Assembly (NCBI GenBank): GCA_036346255.1
Contig: CM070619.1
Coordinates: forward strand, 27,162,342-27,226,341
From: Ampelocalamus luodianensis
Taxonomy: Eukaryota > Streptophyta > Magnoliopsida > Poales > Poaceae
Reading direction: 5' to 3'
DNA length: 64,000 bases
The notes below the pieces were generated by a model. The model was not told the DNA's origin, searched no databases, and saw only the letters and a list, made by a program, of their open reading frames with translations. Of this stretch, positions 19,601 through 27,508 are shown piece by piece; position 1 is the first letter of the stretch, and every line of letters begins with the position of its first letter. The position numbers and the translations under genes are program-made.

Positions 19601-22474
19601 AGGCATCCATAAGGCGACGCCTAAGCGTTAAGGTGCCGCCGGCGTGCAAGGCGTAGCCCCCGCCTTGCCGCGCATGCCTAAGGCGTCCGCCCTAGGCCAA
19701 AGCGTCTCTATGGCGGATGAAGGCATCCGAAGGCTTGAGGCGACGCTTGCCGCAGGAGCGCGAAGAGGACAACCACTGAACCCTAGGCGGCGCCCCCATC
19801 GCCCGCCACGGGCGGATCTCAGGCGCCATCCTCCCATCTCGCTCGGCGCCGCTTCTCTCACCCATCCTCGCTCGTCCGTCGCCAAATGGGACGCGGGGAG
19901 AAGGGAGGAGGCGAGGAGAAGGAGGAGGTGGAAGAGGAGAGAGGGAAAGAGCCAGCGCGAGAGGCGAAGAGGACGGCCACTGAACCCTAGGCGGGCGCGC
20001 CCATCGCCTCCGGCCACGGCGGATCTCGCACGCCATCCTCCCATCTCGCCGGCGCCGCCTCTCCACCATCCGCCGCCGTCGCCATCCGGACGCGGGAGAA
20101 GGGAGGGGAGAGGCGGTCGTGACACCATGTGCTCAGGCCGCTACCGAGGCGTGGAGAACGAGAGGAGGAGCGAATCGCTGGCTCGGTGCTTTGCGTTGAA
20201 GTGCTCAATCGCTATCGTGTTGTGTGTACCGCATGGAGAATGCAGAAGTCTCACGGTGATGGGTGGGCCGACGATGGGTCGCTAGACCGATGGGCCAAGT
20301 TAGTCTTTTCTTTTTGCTTTCTCTTCCACACTACACACCGCACTTCTTGGTTGCTCGATATTCCTCCGCCGGTAGCGCCTCAAGAGTGTGTATGGCGTCG
20401 CCGCCTTACGCCTTAGCGCTTAAAAGGTGTGCGGGGTGGGTCGCCGCCGCTTACCACCTTAATAACCATGATTTCTGGATTAAAATAATTCGAAAAATGC
20501 TCATATATTCAACAACATCATCCAGAGGTCACAATTGACCAAACTATGCAAAAAAAAGGCGACTAACAATGGTGAATTCAGTCTTCTCACAACTGCCAAC
20601 ATTTTACATGTGTCTACTGAAACTGCCTAGTGGTGTCATCAGACAAATTGATAAATATCGTAGAAACTGCCTATGGAGAAGTACGGCAACTCACTACCGA
20701 GGTAAATCCCTGATTGCTTGGAAAGAGGTCTGCAAACCCAAAAGGCAAGGTGGACTAGGAGTTTTGAATCTGGCAATCCAAAACCAAGCATTGCTTTGTA
20801 AAAACCTTCACAAATTTCTCAAACACATTGACCTTCCCTAGGTTAAGCTCATTTGAGAGAAATACTACTCGAATTCTCAAGCTTTGAACAGGATCCAGGT
20901 AGGATCTTGCTGGTGGAGACGCCCTGTTACTTCTCGCTTCAAAGGTCCGCAACATGCTTGGTAGGCAACGGTTCATCGGCTCTCTTCTGGAAGGACTTAT
21001 GGAATGGTAACCACCTAACGCTTTGATTCCCAGAATTACTCTCCTTTGCGAAATCAGACAACTGCTCGGTGGCTTCAGTCAAGCAAGTTGATGATCTAAC
21101 CACTCTCTTTCACTTGCCGCTATCGGTCCAAGCACTTGAACAATTTCAGCAGTTGCAGCACCTCTTGCAAGAACTGGAACTTACCTCCCTGGAAGACACC
21201 TGGCAATACATTTGGAACACACCGCAGTTTTCCTCGGTACGAATCTATCAACACCTTTTCGGCTTTCAACCAGTGCCTCCTTACCTAAGTGGTTGTGGTC
21301 TAGCTGCTGTCAAAGGCGCCACAAGGTCTTCTTCTGGCTTCTACTCAAGGATAGACTCAACACAAGGAATCTTCTCAGGTGTAAGAACTGCCCACTGGAG
21401 AACTACACATGTGTCCTTTGTGACCAGGGAAGTGAAGAAACCTCTCAACATCTCTTCTGGACCTGCAATTTTGCTCAACAATGCTGGGATCGGATTTGCT
21501 CAACCCACTCTCCGCTCACCTCCACTTCCCAAGCGATTATTCACCTCAAACACAAGATCAATCTCTCCTTTTCCATGGAGATCATTGTGCTGACCACCTG
21601 GGCAATCTGGATTACAAGAAACAATCTAATATTCAAGCACCAGAATCCAACGTTAGCAACTTGGCGGTCTCATTTCAGCAAAGAATTTGCTCTTTTAATC
21701 TATCGGACTCGACCACACCTGAAGCCCCTACTAAGATCATGGCTTGATAACTTGGGTTGAACGAATTTGAATTCGATTAGGGCTTGTCGCTCGTGGCTTC
21801 ATGTACTCTTAATTCTTGTTCTTCTCTTCCCCTGTTATTCTCTTTTCTCTTCTTTCCCTTGTTTCGGTACCTTGGATCTTTTGTATTTCGGTATTGCTTT
21901 TAATATACACAATCGGAGCCACTCCTACTGTATTTACTCAAAAAAAAAAAAGGCAAGAATTTCTGCAGGAATCAAGCATGATCCCTCTATATCAGTCCAA
22001 ATTACCAGTCACTCCAGCTATGTATCAATTCTTGAATCAAGGCTAAATTAAAACAGACAAATGAATCAAGATCTTCTCTCCTAAATAAAGACACAGCTGC
22101 TAACTACAAGCAAACTTTCGGAAAGTAACAACCAACTCAATTTCTACCTAGCTGCTATTCATACACACGCGACTCATCCATCAATAAAGCATCCTCTGCA
22201 AACCAGAGAACTCTACAGAAGCTCAAATTACTACTACTCACAAAAAAGCTCCCACCAATTCTTGCGTCAATATGGCATCGATTCAGACTCACAGAGCCAA
22301 CTCAAAAGATTCTGCACAAGAAAACAAAAAATCTCGGTGGAAGAAAGAGGGAGGCGATTACCATATGTCCTCGGGGAAGCCGTACTTGATGAGGTCCTCG
22401 TTCTCGTGCTTGTCGAGCCCCATGAAGATGGTGCAGTCGCCGGCCTCCGGCCGCGCCTTGAAGTAGAAGACCAT
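7672..22474 (-). CDS. CCDC25-like protein with NFACT-R (DUF814) domain, six exons, C-terminus truncated by a frameshift
   Basis: Exons on the minus strand: 22362-22474, 16683-16810, 16485-16588, 13764-13851, 8047-8108 and 7672-7764. All introns are GT-AG and phases agree (lengths 113, 128, 104, 88, 62, 93), giving 195 residues. The start MVFYFKARPE is the expected N-terminus. Residues 1 to about 116 form the NFACT-R/DUF814 fold, including the conserved block FHVDKMSSAHVYLRL. From about residue 117 the chain is a Lys/Glu-rich coiled coil ending in RSYKGLMVQEKMT. NFACT-R domains are linked to ribosome-associated quality control and nucleic-acid binding in other proteins. Human CCDC25 is a DNA-binding membrane protein, but the plant role is not established. 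Plant homologues run to about 214 residues and end ELEDDFM. Here a one-base loss gives TGA at 7672-7674. Introns of 5.6, 2.6 and 5.7 kb are filled with transposons. It could be a slightly shortened but working gene, a weak allele or a sequencing error. Confidence 0.93.
8238..8460. repeat. Inverted-repeat-rich insertion-like block in intron 4
   Basis: CCTGGCCGGTAACCG at about 8249 and its inverted counterpart (CCGGTTACCGGTACCGGCCAGG) at about 8400-8421 face each other across some 120 bp. Smaller GGTAACC and ACCGGT palindromes lie within. Base composition differs sharply from the AT-rich intron around it. It may be a small foldback element. I saw no clear target duplication. Confidence 0.45.
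8583..8738 (-). repeat. 3' LTR of the intronic copia element
   Basis: Begins TGTTAGTTTTAGGAGAGAAG and ends GACTCTGGCA on the plus strand. It matches the right LTR over most of its length, with scattered substitutions. A purine tract (minus strand AAGGGGTGCC) overlaps and abuts its inner edge as the polypurine tract. Confidence 0.85.
8940..11220 (-). pseudogene. Copia reverse transcriptase and RNase H, split by an insertion
   Basis: The N-terminal RT piece (about 11090-11220) reads KTKSDGSVERYK and AYGQDYDETF. After the insertion, RT resumes with FAPVAHMTTVRT, then YVCRFRRALYGLK and a stop codon before APCAWFKHFSF (9756-9971). RNase H-type sequence continues toward 8940 with many frame breaks. 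Confidence 0.8.
9978..11087. mobile_element. 1.1 kb insertion inside the copia RT gene
   Basis: The copia coding sequence breaks exactly between YDETF and FAPVAHM. The six bases AAAAGT occur at both edges (9972-9977 and 11088-11093), as a target duplication would. The ends, GATACGGATCAACGTG and (reversed) TTATACGACCCTAAGTG, are weakly similar inverted sequences. No coding domain is visible. Just inside are TG and CA-like ends (TGTAGTTGATGCG, ACTTAACA), so a solo LTR is an alternative, but those edges show no duplication. Confidence 0.6.
11342..11960 (-). pseudogene. Copia integrase fragment
   Basis: Reverse frames give VYSDVWGPSPFASKDSHNYY, then FIDDHTRYVGIYF, then QNGVAERKHRHIIETS. These are the copia integrase core with its Asp, Asp and Glu neighbourhoods. 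A frameshift separates the two parts near 11630. Confidence 0.85.
12330..12577 (-). pseudogene. Copia gag-like start and protease motif, no capsid region
   Basis: From ATG at 12577 the frame reads MAFEGDAAIASVIANALE and meets a stop after 22 codons. Less than 200 bp further on, the protease signature appears as WLLNSGASFHVTSD. Copia proteases have DSGAS there, so the catalytic Asp is Asn in this copy. No capsid and no CCHC knuckle fit between the start and the protease. Either gag was deleted, or the family has a reduced gag. Confidence 0.65.
13327..13342 (-). other. Primer-binding site of the intronic copia element
   Basis: The reverse complement TGGTATCGAGCTAGGG matches the initiator-Met tRNA primer site and abuts the 5' LTR. 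Three CCCTAA units next to it look telomere-like but belong to the leader. Confidence 0.8.
13343..13505 (-). repeat. 5' LTR of the intronic copia element
   Basis: Plus-strand ends are TGTTAGTTTTGGGAGAGGAG and GACTCTTAACA, paired with the left copy. The two copies differ by several substitutions and small indels, so the insertion is not very recent. Confidence 0.88.
14154..15460. mobile_element. Harbinger-like terminal-inverted-repeat element in intron 3
   Basis: Left end GAGCCTGTTTGGCACGGCT and reversed right end GGGGTGTTTGGGGCGGCT form an imperfect inverted repeat of the GGCCTGTTTGG type. CTA is duplicated on each side (14151-14153 and 15461-15463). I infer a PIF/Harbinger relative, although the usual target is TTA/TAA. 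No transposase is present. The middle joins an AT-rich array to a GC-rich proline/arginine-type stretch (14700-15250) that could be captured gene sequence. Confidence 0.7.
14320..14700. repeat. Degenerate AT-rich arrays inside the Harbinger-like element
   Basis: From about 14320 to 14480 the motif AATTAACGCAATTAAC recurs with variations. From about 14480 to 14700 it gives way to repeats of ACAATTATTACAATAAATA. The two arrays adjoin and look related by stepwise change. Confidence 0.75.
16054..16348. mobile_element. Stowaway-like MITE (Tc1/Mariner type) in intron 3
   Basis: Terminal inverted repeats CTCCCTCTAATTCGAAATAT and (reversed) CTCCCTTCGATTCCAAATAT are flanked by TA on both sides. The element is 295 bp. 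This matches the grass Stowaway pattern closely. Confidence 0.9.
17540..18102 (-). mobile_element. 5'-truncated RTE-type LINE tail in intron 1
   Basis: The plus strand starts with (CAA)n followed by GCCTTTGGTCCCAAACAAG, the reverse of the (TTG)n tail typical of plant RTE LINEs. A 15 bp direct duplication TGAATCTAAGCACAT lies at 17525-17539 and 18103-18117. Only 3' sequence is present and no RT domain. An (ATA)n stretch at about 17640 lies inside. Confidence 0.8.
18531..20514. mobile_element. Solo LTR (about 1.1 kb) carrying a nested hAT element, intron 1
   Basis: Ends TGTTGGAATTAATACGG and ATATATTCAACA form the TGTTG...CAACA inverted pair. The 5 bp ACATC is duplicated exactly at 18526-18530 and 20515-20519. 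Removing the nested element leaves about 1,095 bp. No internal retroelement sequence is found between a second LTR, so this is a recombined solo LTR. An open frame inside (from 19347) starts MANDDLTKTSASTSAAP, which resembles a copia gag N-terminus. Confidence 0.85.
19590..20470. mobile_element. hAT-like non-autonomous element nested in the solo LTR
   Basis: Ends CATGGTTATCAAGGCATCC and (reversed) CATGGTTATTAAGGTGG are inverted. ATTTCTGG is duplicated at 19582-19589 and 20471-20478. An 8 bp duplication is the hAT hallmark. The interior is GC-rich, with no transposase, and contains a direct duplication of about 205 bp (near 19757 and 19961). Confidence 0.85.
20548..21951 (+). mobile_element. 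5'-truncated L1-type LINE tail, intron 1
   Basis: The frame at 20569-20841 reads the distal RT region of plant L1 elements (VNSVFSQLPTFYMCLLKLP, then GLGVLNLAIQNQALL). The frame at 21212-21760 gives the RT zinc-binding domain with the pattern CKNCPLENYTCVLC...SQHLFWTC. The element ends in an 11-12 base poly(A) at 21940-21951. Several stops and shifts show it is dead. It lies antisense to the host gene. The A-rich runs at both ends, each followed by GGC, may be the target duplication. Confidence 0.88.
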
Positions 22475-23033
22475 CCCGAGTCAGTCGCTTGCCGGCTGGC
22501 CGCCCCGAACGGATAGGAGAAGGGCGCGGGATTCCGCGGTTCGGGCCGCAGAATTGGGCGATTGGGGAGTGGGAACTGGGAATTGGGGCTCCGAGGCGGG
22601 GGGGATACTGGCAAGAGGAATCCGGGAGATTTTCTAGGGTTTCGTGCGAGTGGAGGAGGGCGAGATGGGAGGAGGAGGGCGCGGCAGGAGGCGAGCGGCG
22701 CGGGGAGGAGACGGGGGCGGAGGCGGCGCAGCGGCACGAGGAGGGGGCGGAGGCGGCGCAGCGGCACGGGAGGAACAGGGCGGATCTGCTATGTACAGAT
22801 GTAAATCCCAAATTTTGGAGAAAAAAACAATATTTAGTAGGTATATTAGGTATATAAGCTAGTAAGTATATTGAAAATATTTATTTGAACTGTGTGCAAT
22901 CTCGATTGGCGATTCAGCCCCCGAGCCTCGTGTTCCCCATCTGCTCAGGCGCAGCGCGAGGGCATTGGCGAAGCCCACTCGGCCCACCACGCCAGTATGC
23001 CATCATGCCCAGTCGCCTATAGCCTAAGTGGCT
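22475..23033 (-). promoter_or_regulatory. 5' untranslated region and presumed promoter of the CCDC25-like gene
   Basis: A GC-rich leader (about 22475-22800) precedes the start codon. An AT-rich stretch follows upstream (22800-22890) with a minus-strand TATATACC at about 22850. The TATA assignment is tentative. The MULE target site begins at 23024, so the promoter has less than 600 bp of its own sequence. Confidence 0.4.
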
Positions 23034-23127
23034 GAATTTTTTTCAATTTAACCCTTTTTTCGTAAAAAACGCACATTTATACCTTTGGTAGTCTTATTTC
23101 CGCTTTGGACCCGGTGGGTGGCGGCAG

Positions 23128-23272
23128 TGAGTCACGCGGCGAGATAACACAAATGGCCGCCGTGAGTCACGGCGCGAGGCCCCAACCCTAGCCACCGGCG
23201 GCCGGGCCAGTGGTTAGAGACCTCGCCGCCATGACTCACGGCGCGAGGCGTGTTACTCGGCGCCATGACTCA
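23128..23272. repeat. Left-arm cluster of four TGAGTCA motifs in the MULE
   Basis: TGAGTCA or its complement occurs at 23128-23134, 23163-23169, 23232-23238 and 23266-23272. Each is embedded in a GGCGCC-flanked near-palindrome such as GGCGCCATGACTCATGGCGCC. TGAGTCA is the GCN4-like core bound by plant bZIP factors. In a transposon arm it could equally be a transposase site. Confidence 0.85.
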
Positions 23273-23627
23273 TGGCGCCGACTCTACGCGCCACGCATCT
23301 CTGCCACGAGCTCAATTATATACCGCCCGAGCCTTCATCTATTTCTTCCTCTCTCTCTCGGTTTTCACTCAACCCAACCCACGAACTTTTCGAATCACCA
23401 ATTTTCACCGTGGAAACTTCAATTGATCCATACAACTTCGAGAGCAAGGTATCCTCTTTGTCCCCTCTACTTTTACTCATTGATTTGGTCTATATCATGT
23501 GTATTATGCAAAATTAAGTTAGTCATGACCTAGGGTTTGAAGCAATTAGTCTCACTTGTTTTATTGATTCGTATTGTATTATGGAACCTTAGTTACGCCG
23601 GTCCCCTCTGCTTCTCCCATCGTTAGG

Positions 23628-24303
23628 ATGCCGAGGCGTGGTAAAGCTAGTAAACCAAGGTAATCTTTGTCCATCGTATTCTAATTTGTCTGTAATATGT
23701 AGTTCATATTATGTAAGGTTCATACAATTTGTTGTATTTCGGATTAGGCAACACCAAGGTGGTAATGCGTTAGCCGCTTGCCAACGCCTAGTGGCGCTCC
23801 AGTGCCCATGTGCTCACTGCGGTGATGCTTGTAGGGTGGCGAGATCGATGAGGAGGGCACGCATGTGCAGAGGTATTGGATGTGTCACAATTATGCCTTT
23901 GACCCTACACCTCAACAGATCCGCATTGGATTGTTGGTGAGAAATTAGTGGCTTTTTCTTTGTTCTTGCGATGAATCAATAACATTTCATTACGTTCTAA
24001 TGCACTCCATGTTTTGCAGTGAACCTCCCCGCTATGTGACTTTGAGCGGTGGATCGACATCGAGATCAAGGAGGAGGACAAGCGAAGATATGGAGGGGCG
24101 AAGAAGTGGGATGCGAGCGCGAGGAGTGTTGGAGAAGACACGCAAAGAGGAGGCAGCAGAAAAGGAGCGCGAAAGAGGTGAAATGAGGCAGCAACTAAGC
24201 GTAGGGGAGAGGAGAGGAGGCTTGAGCGTGTTCGTCGTGCTAAGGCGCAATGGAGGAGAATCCGGATGCTTTGAGGAAGGGAAATTGATCTCGTTGCACT
24301 CAT
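23628..24303 (+). pseudogene. GRF-type zinc-finger gene fragment carried by the MULE
   Basis: Plausible exons are 23628-23659 (MPRRGKASKPR), 23748-23936 and 24020 onward, joined at GT-AG sites. The middle exon has the GRF-like cysteine pattern CPCAHCGDACRVARS, then in another frame DEEGTHVQRYWMCHNYAF, so one base has been gained or lost. The third exon reads PLCDFERWIDIEIKEEDKRR, then a charged helix (EKTRKEEAAEKERER) in a shifted frame. This resembles the small GRF zinc-finger proteins that are multicopy in grass genomes. It is decayed. Its reading direction is internal to the transposon and unrelated to the neighbouring gene. Confidence 0.7.
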
Positions 24304-25014
24304 GAGTGTGCTAGACTTAGTAGTTATGGTTTAATAATGAACAATGTTATCATTTCTGCACTTGTTATTTTGTTGTACTCTTGTCATGTACTGCACTTTT
24401 CTGTATGTGCATGTGAGTATATTGTTAAACTTGAACATGTGAGTAGCATGATTTGTTTTTTTGTCACTATGCCTATATATTTGGTAACTTTTGGTCGCCA
24501 CCAACAATAAGCACACGCTCCTTTGGTCCCAAAGATATAATCACTACTCGCATATAATCACGGAAAAATTCGCGAGTTTCCCTGTTTCGACCATCCACAT
24601 TTAATAATATGACACAAATATATCATACTCGCATATATTCATCAAAATACCACACTAATAGTGGAAACAACAATCCAAAAGTCCAAATAGTCCATAAAAG
24701 TCTATACAAGGTACATAAACACAGCCCCTCATCGCTTCCTAGCCTTGCCCTTTCCACCAAGAGCGCGGTGCCTCGAGTGTAAGGGTCACGCGGACGTCGG
24801 TGCCTACGCGCTGCCTCCCGGCGCGCGGCGGGACCGGCTTCAGGGGAAGGCGGGACCGCGCGGAGGGGAAGGCTGGGACCGGCGGCGAGGGGAAGGCGGG
24901 GCCGCTCGAGGCGGGCGCGCGCGCCGCGAGCGCGAGAGTGAGAGAGAGAGAGAGAGAAGCGAAGCGGGTCTTTTTTAACGCCGCCGAGATCTGTGGCGCG
25001 GTCGGTCGCCGCCA

Positions 25015-25160
25015 TGAGTCACGCGCCGAGCTAACACGCTTGGCGCCATGAGTCATGGCGCCGAGATACCGCCACGCTGGCCGCCACGCTGTTTGGGGTT
25101 CAGACCTCGGCGCCATGAGTCATGGCGCCGAAGTCAGAAGTAGCTCGGCGCCGTGAGTCA
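25015..25160. repeat. Right-arm cluster of four TGAGTCA motifs in the MULE
   Basis: Motifs at 25015-25021, 25049-25055, 25116-25122 and 25154-25160 mirror the left cluster in number, spacing range and GGCGCC context. One copy lies inside the inverted end on each side. Confidence 0.85.
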
Positions 25161-25298
25161 CGCGCCACCTCGGGTCCAAAATCGAAATAAGACGAGCAGG
25201 TATAAATGTGAGTTTTAACGAAAAAGGGTTAAACCGGAAAAATCTCGCTAAGTGGCTAAGTCTAATCAGAGGGCCTGTTGCGCAAGCGCCTCACACCC

Positions 25299-26780
25299 AC
25301 ATGTGAGGACTCGGGGTATTTAATTCGTAATACTTAACCTTCAAATGGTATTAGTATTACCAAGTCTCGGTGAACATGTACTTCTCAGAAATACAGTACA
25401 CATACACCTTTTCAAAATCATACATCATTTCCATACAAACTTACAGTACCAACTCTAGCAAAAATGCATACATAATATGAAGCTATTACAAAAAAGGGAG
25501 CCGACCGGCCAAATTTCATCAAAGTAACAGAATAAACAGCGGAAGCAAAACTGCCACAAGATGGCGATAACAAAAGCCAACCAGTTTACCAAATTCCCAC
25601 AAGGCAACCGACTGAGCCTCTAAGCTAGTCGTCCACGCCGCAGCAAAACTCACAAAAGTCAATCCCTTGGGGATCAACCTCCTCTGCAACAATTAATCAA
25701 TGCAAATGAGTACAAAAATGTACTCGCAAGTCTTACGAGTAACAAGCATTAGCTACATGCAAGTTGAAATAAAGGAGATAGTCATATGGTTCATTGTACG
25801 CATAAAACAATTTTCATTTGCAATAATGTAATAAATTGAAGGCAATTTGACAAATCTGTTTTTAATTGTTGAAATAACAGCGAGACAACAATGAGTAACA
25901 TAAATAACAACCTAGATATAACTAACCCAATAGCCACCACAACATAGCTCGAATTCCTCATTCGTACCACCGAAGTTCAAGTTTTAGTGAAAAGGTTATA
26001 GTCTAACTCTCGAAAGACCTCCCCAAGCGTGTCCATAACCAAGAACTTGGCTATTCGAATAGTTTGAACCCTGCAGGGGTGTACCAATGTACCCACATGT
26101 CAGTCCGTCTTTTTGCCACAAGATTAAGCACACTTCCATAGATATGCCGGCATGGCTAAGTCCAACGAGACGTTTTCCAATATTGTGTATCAACTACGAG
26201 TCGCCCGCATGGATAGACACCCATACGTTGCATCAGAGTCATTGTAAAGCCAGGAGTCAACTACCCATATAGGGTAAAAAAAACTTGGACAACTACAATA
26301 CCCCTCGGTGTGGAGAACCTAGAAAGGATTCCACTCCCGTGCATCCAACACATAAACACCACCCTCATTTTACCACAACACATAGCACACATGGGATAGC
26401 ACTATGGAAAACAAGTCTATTTTCATATGCAGCAAACGATGTAGCAGTTAGAGGTGTGTAGCAAAAGTTATGGTCATTTTGGTATCAGTTGTCCAGGCTA
26501 TCAAGGGGCTGGGTGCATTTTGAATTTCCACTCACAATGGCTTCCAGCAGATGGCTTGCTTCACACCCCACAACCAGTGGGGTTTCACACCTAGCTTGAG
26601 GGTTGTTCGTAATATAAGTAGCCATGTACTCCAACTCGAGGGACTTTTGATGAAATGAAAACAAAAACCCCTTTGTTCATGTTTAGCTAAGGCTATCCCC
26701 CAACTTGTTCAAAAGTCCTCCACCCCTTCTCCTGTACATAAACTCCATTTATTTTTATAAAATTTACTGTCGGGGCCTCC
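25299..26780 (-). repeat. LTR-like fragment related to LTR A and the 29491-38524 block
   Basis: Shared landmarks include GGCTATTCGAATAG followed by a GCAGRGT-type sequence and ACCCACA (about 26050-26100). The same block occurs near 2400-2460 in LTR A and near 30250-30300. I could not define both edges. No coding domain is visible. Confidence 0.5.
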
Positions 26781-27508
26781 CTTACCGTTTTCGTAAAAAA
26801 ATCCCTACCCTTTTGCTCTTGTGATTTCCTTGTGATGTTGCAGAAGCGGACATTCGAGGGCAACCGATGCGTACGCTGCTATGTGGATTGGAAACTTGAG
26901 TGTGGTTGGATCAGTACTTATTGCAGGTCATTGCAAGTAGTGGTTGGCCTCAAGTATCGTCCGATTGCACTTGTATGTATCTTAGGCTGTTCGCAGCTAG
27001 TTTATCTTGGAGTACTATTCATGGGATTCAGTGGTTCACATCATATCCTTCAGTGATGCTAGCTACCCTTGCATCGAAGATTCTACACCGTGAAAATCGG
27101 GCGGCCCCGCGTCACTACACCCACCCCGTACTCCTCGTCGACGGCGGCGGCAGCGAGCAGGTGAGCAATCCTTGGCATGCCAAACCAACGGATGTGCAGT
27201 GCGGCGGCCAACGTGGATGCTGGCGGCAGCAAGGTGAGGAGCATATTCTCCACGTTCTTCTACTTTTTCTGTTTTTCTATTCGAGATCGAAATCAGTAGA
27301 TTGATCGATCCTTTTCGCAGAACCGATCTATTTGTGTTTCTTATATTCCCGATTGGAAAATCAGTAGATCGAGTCTACATGTAAATGTGCTACGGTTAGG
27401 TTAGTTAAACTCATCGTAACCCGATCAATATCCATGTGCGTGGCCAGTGGCCATCGCCCTCGGCGATGGTGTAGCGATTGGATTGTGATCGGTTCCGGAG
27501 ACGAAGAT
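26781..27508. other. Unassigned sequence left of the CACTA element
   Basis: Short open frames and one GC-rich patch (27090-27240) with no domain I recognise. It is continuous with 28810-29490 across the CACTA insertion. Together they may be one older repeat or a decayed gene. Confidence 0.35.

Larger units (their letters stand above)
23034..25247. mobile_element. Mutator-like (MULE) element with about 105 bp inverted ends
   Basis: Left arm (23034-23140) and right arm (25140-25247) are inverted copies sharing TTTAACCCTTTTTTCGT, CACATTTATACC, GTCTTATTT and TTTGGACCC. CTAAGTGGCT is duplicated outside (23024-23033 and 25248-25257). Long inverted ends plus a 9-10 bp duplication indicate Mutator-type transposition. 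No MURA-type transposase is present, so the element is non-autonomous. It carries a broken GRF zinc-finger gene. Both arms hold repeated TGAGTCA motifs. Confidence 0.88.

Noticed and set aside
19644..20285. Open frame of 213 codons, Arg/Pro-rich
   Set aside because: It is inside the hAT-like element and caused by its GC-rich duplicated units.
22267..22811. Long reverse frames overlapping exon 1 of the CCDC25-like gene
   Set aside because: Shadows of the GC-rich leader; the conserved MVFYFKARPE start and the exon 1 donor fix the real frame.
26832..27304. Frames with hydrophobic segments considered as a membrane-protein gene
   Set aside because: No start context, splice model or domain; overlapping frames compete and the region abuts repeats.
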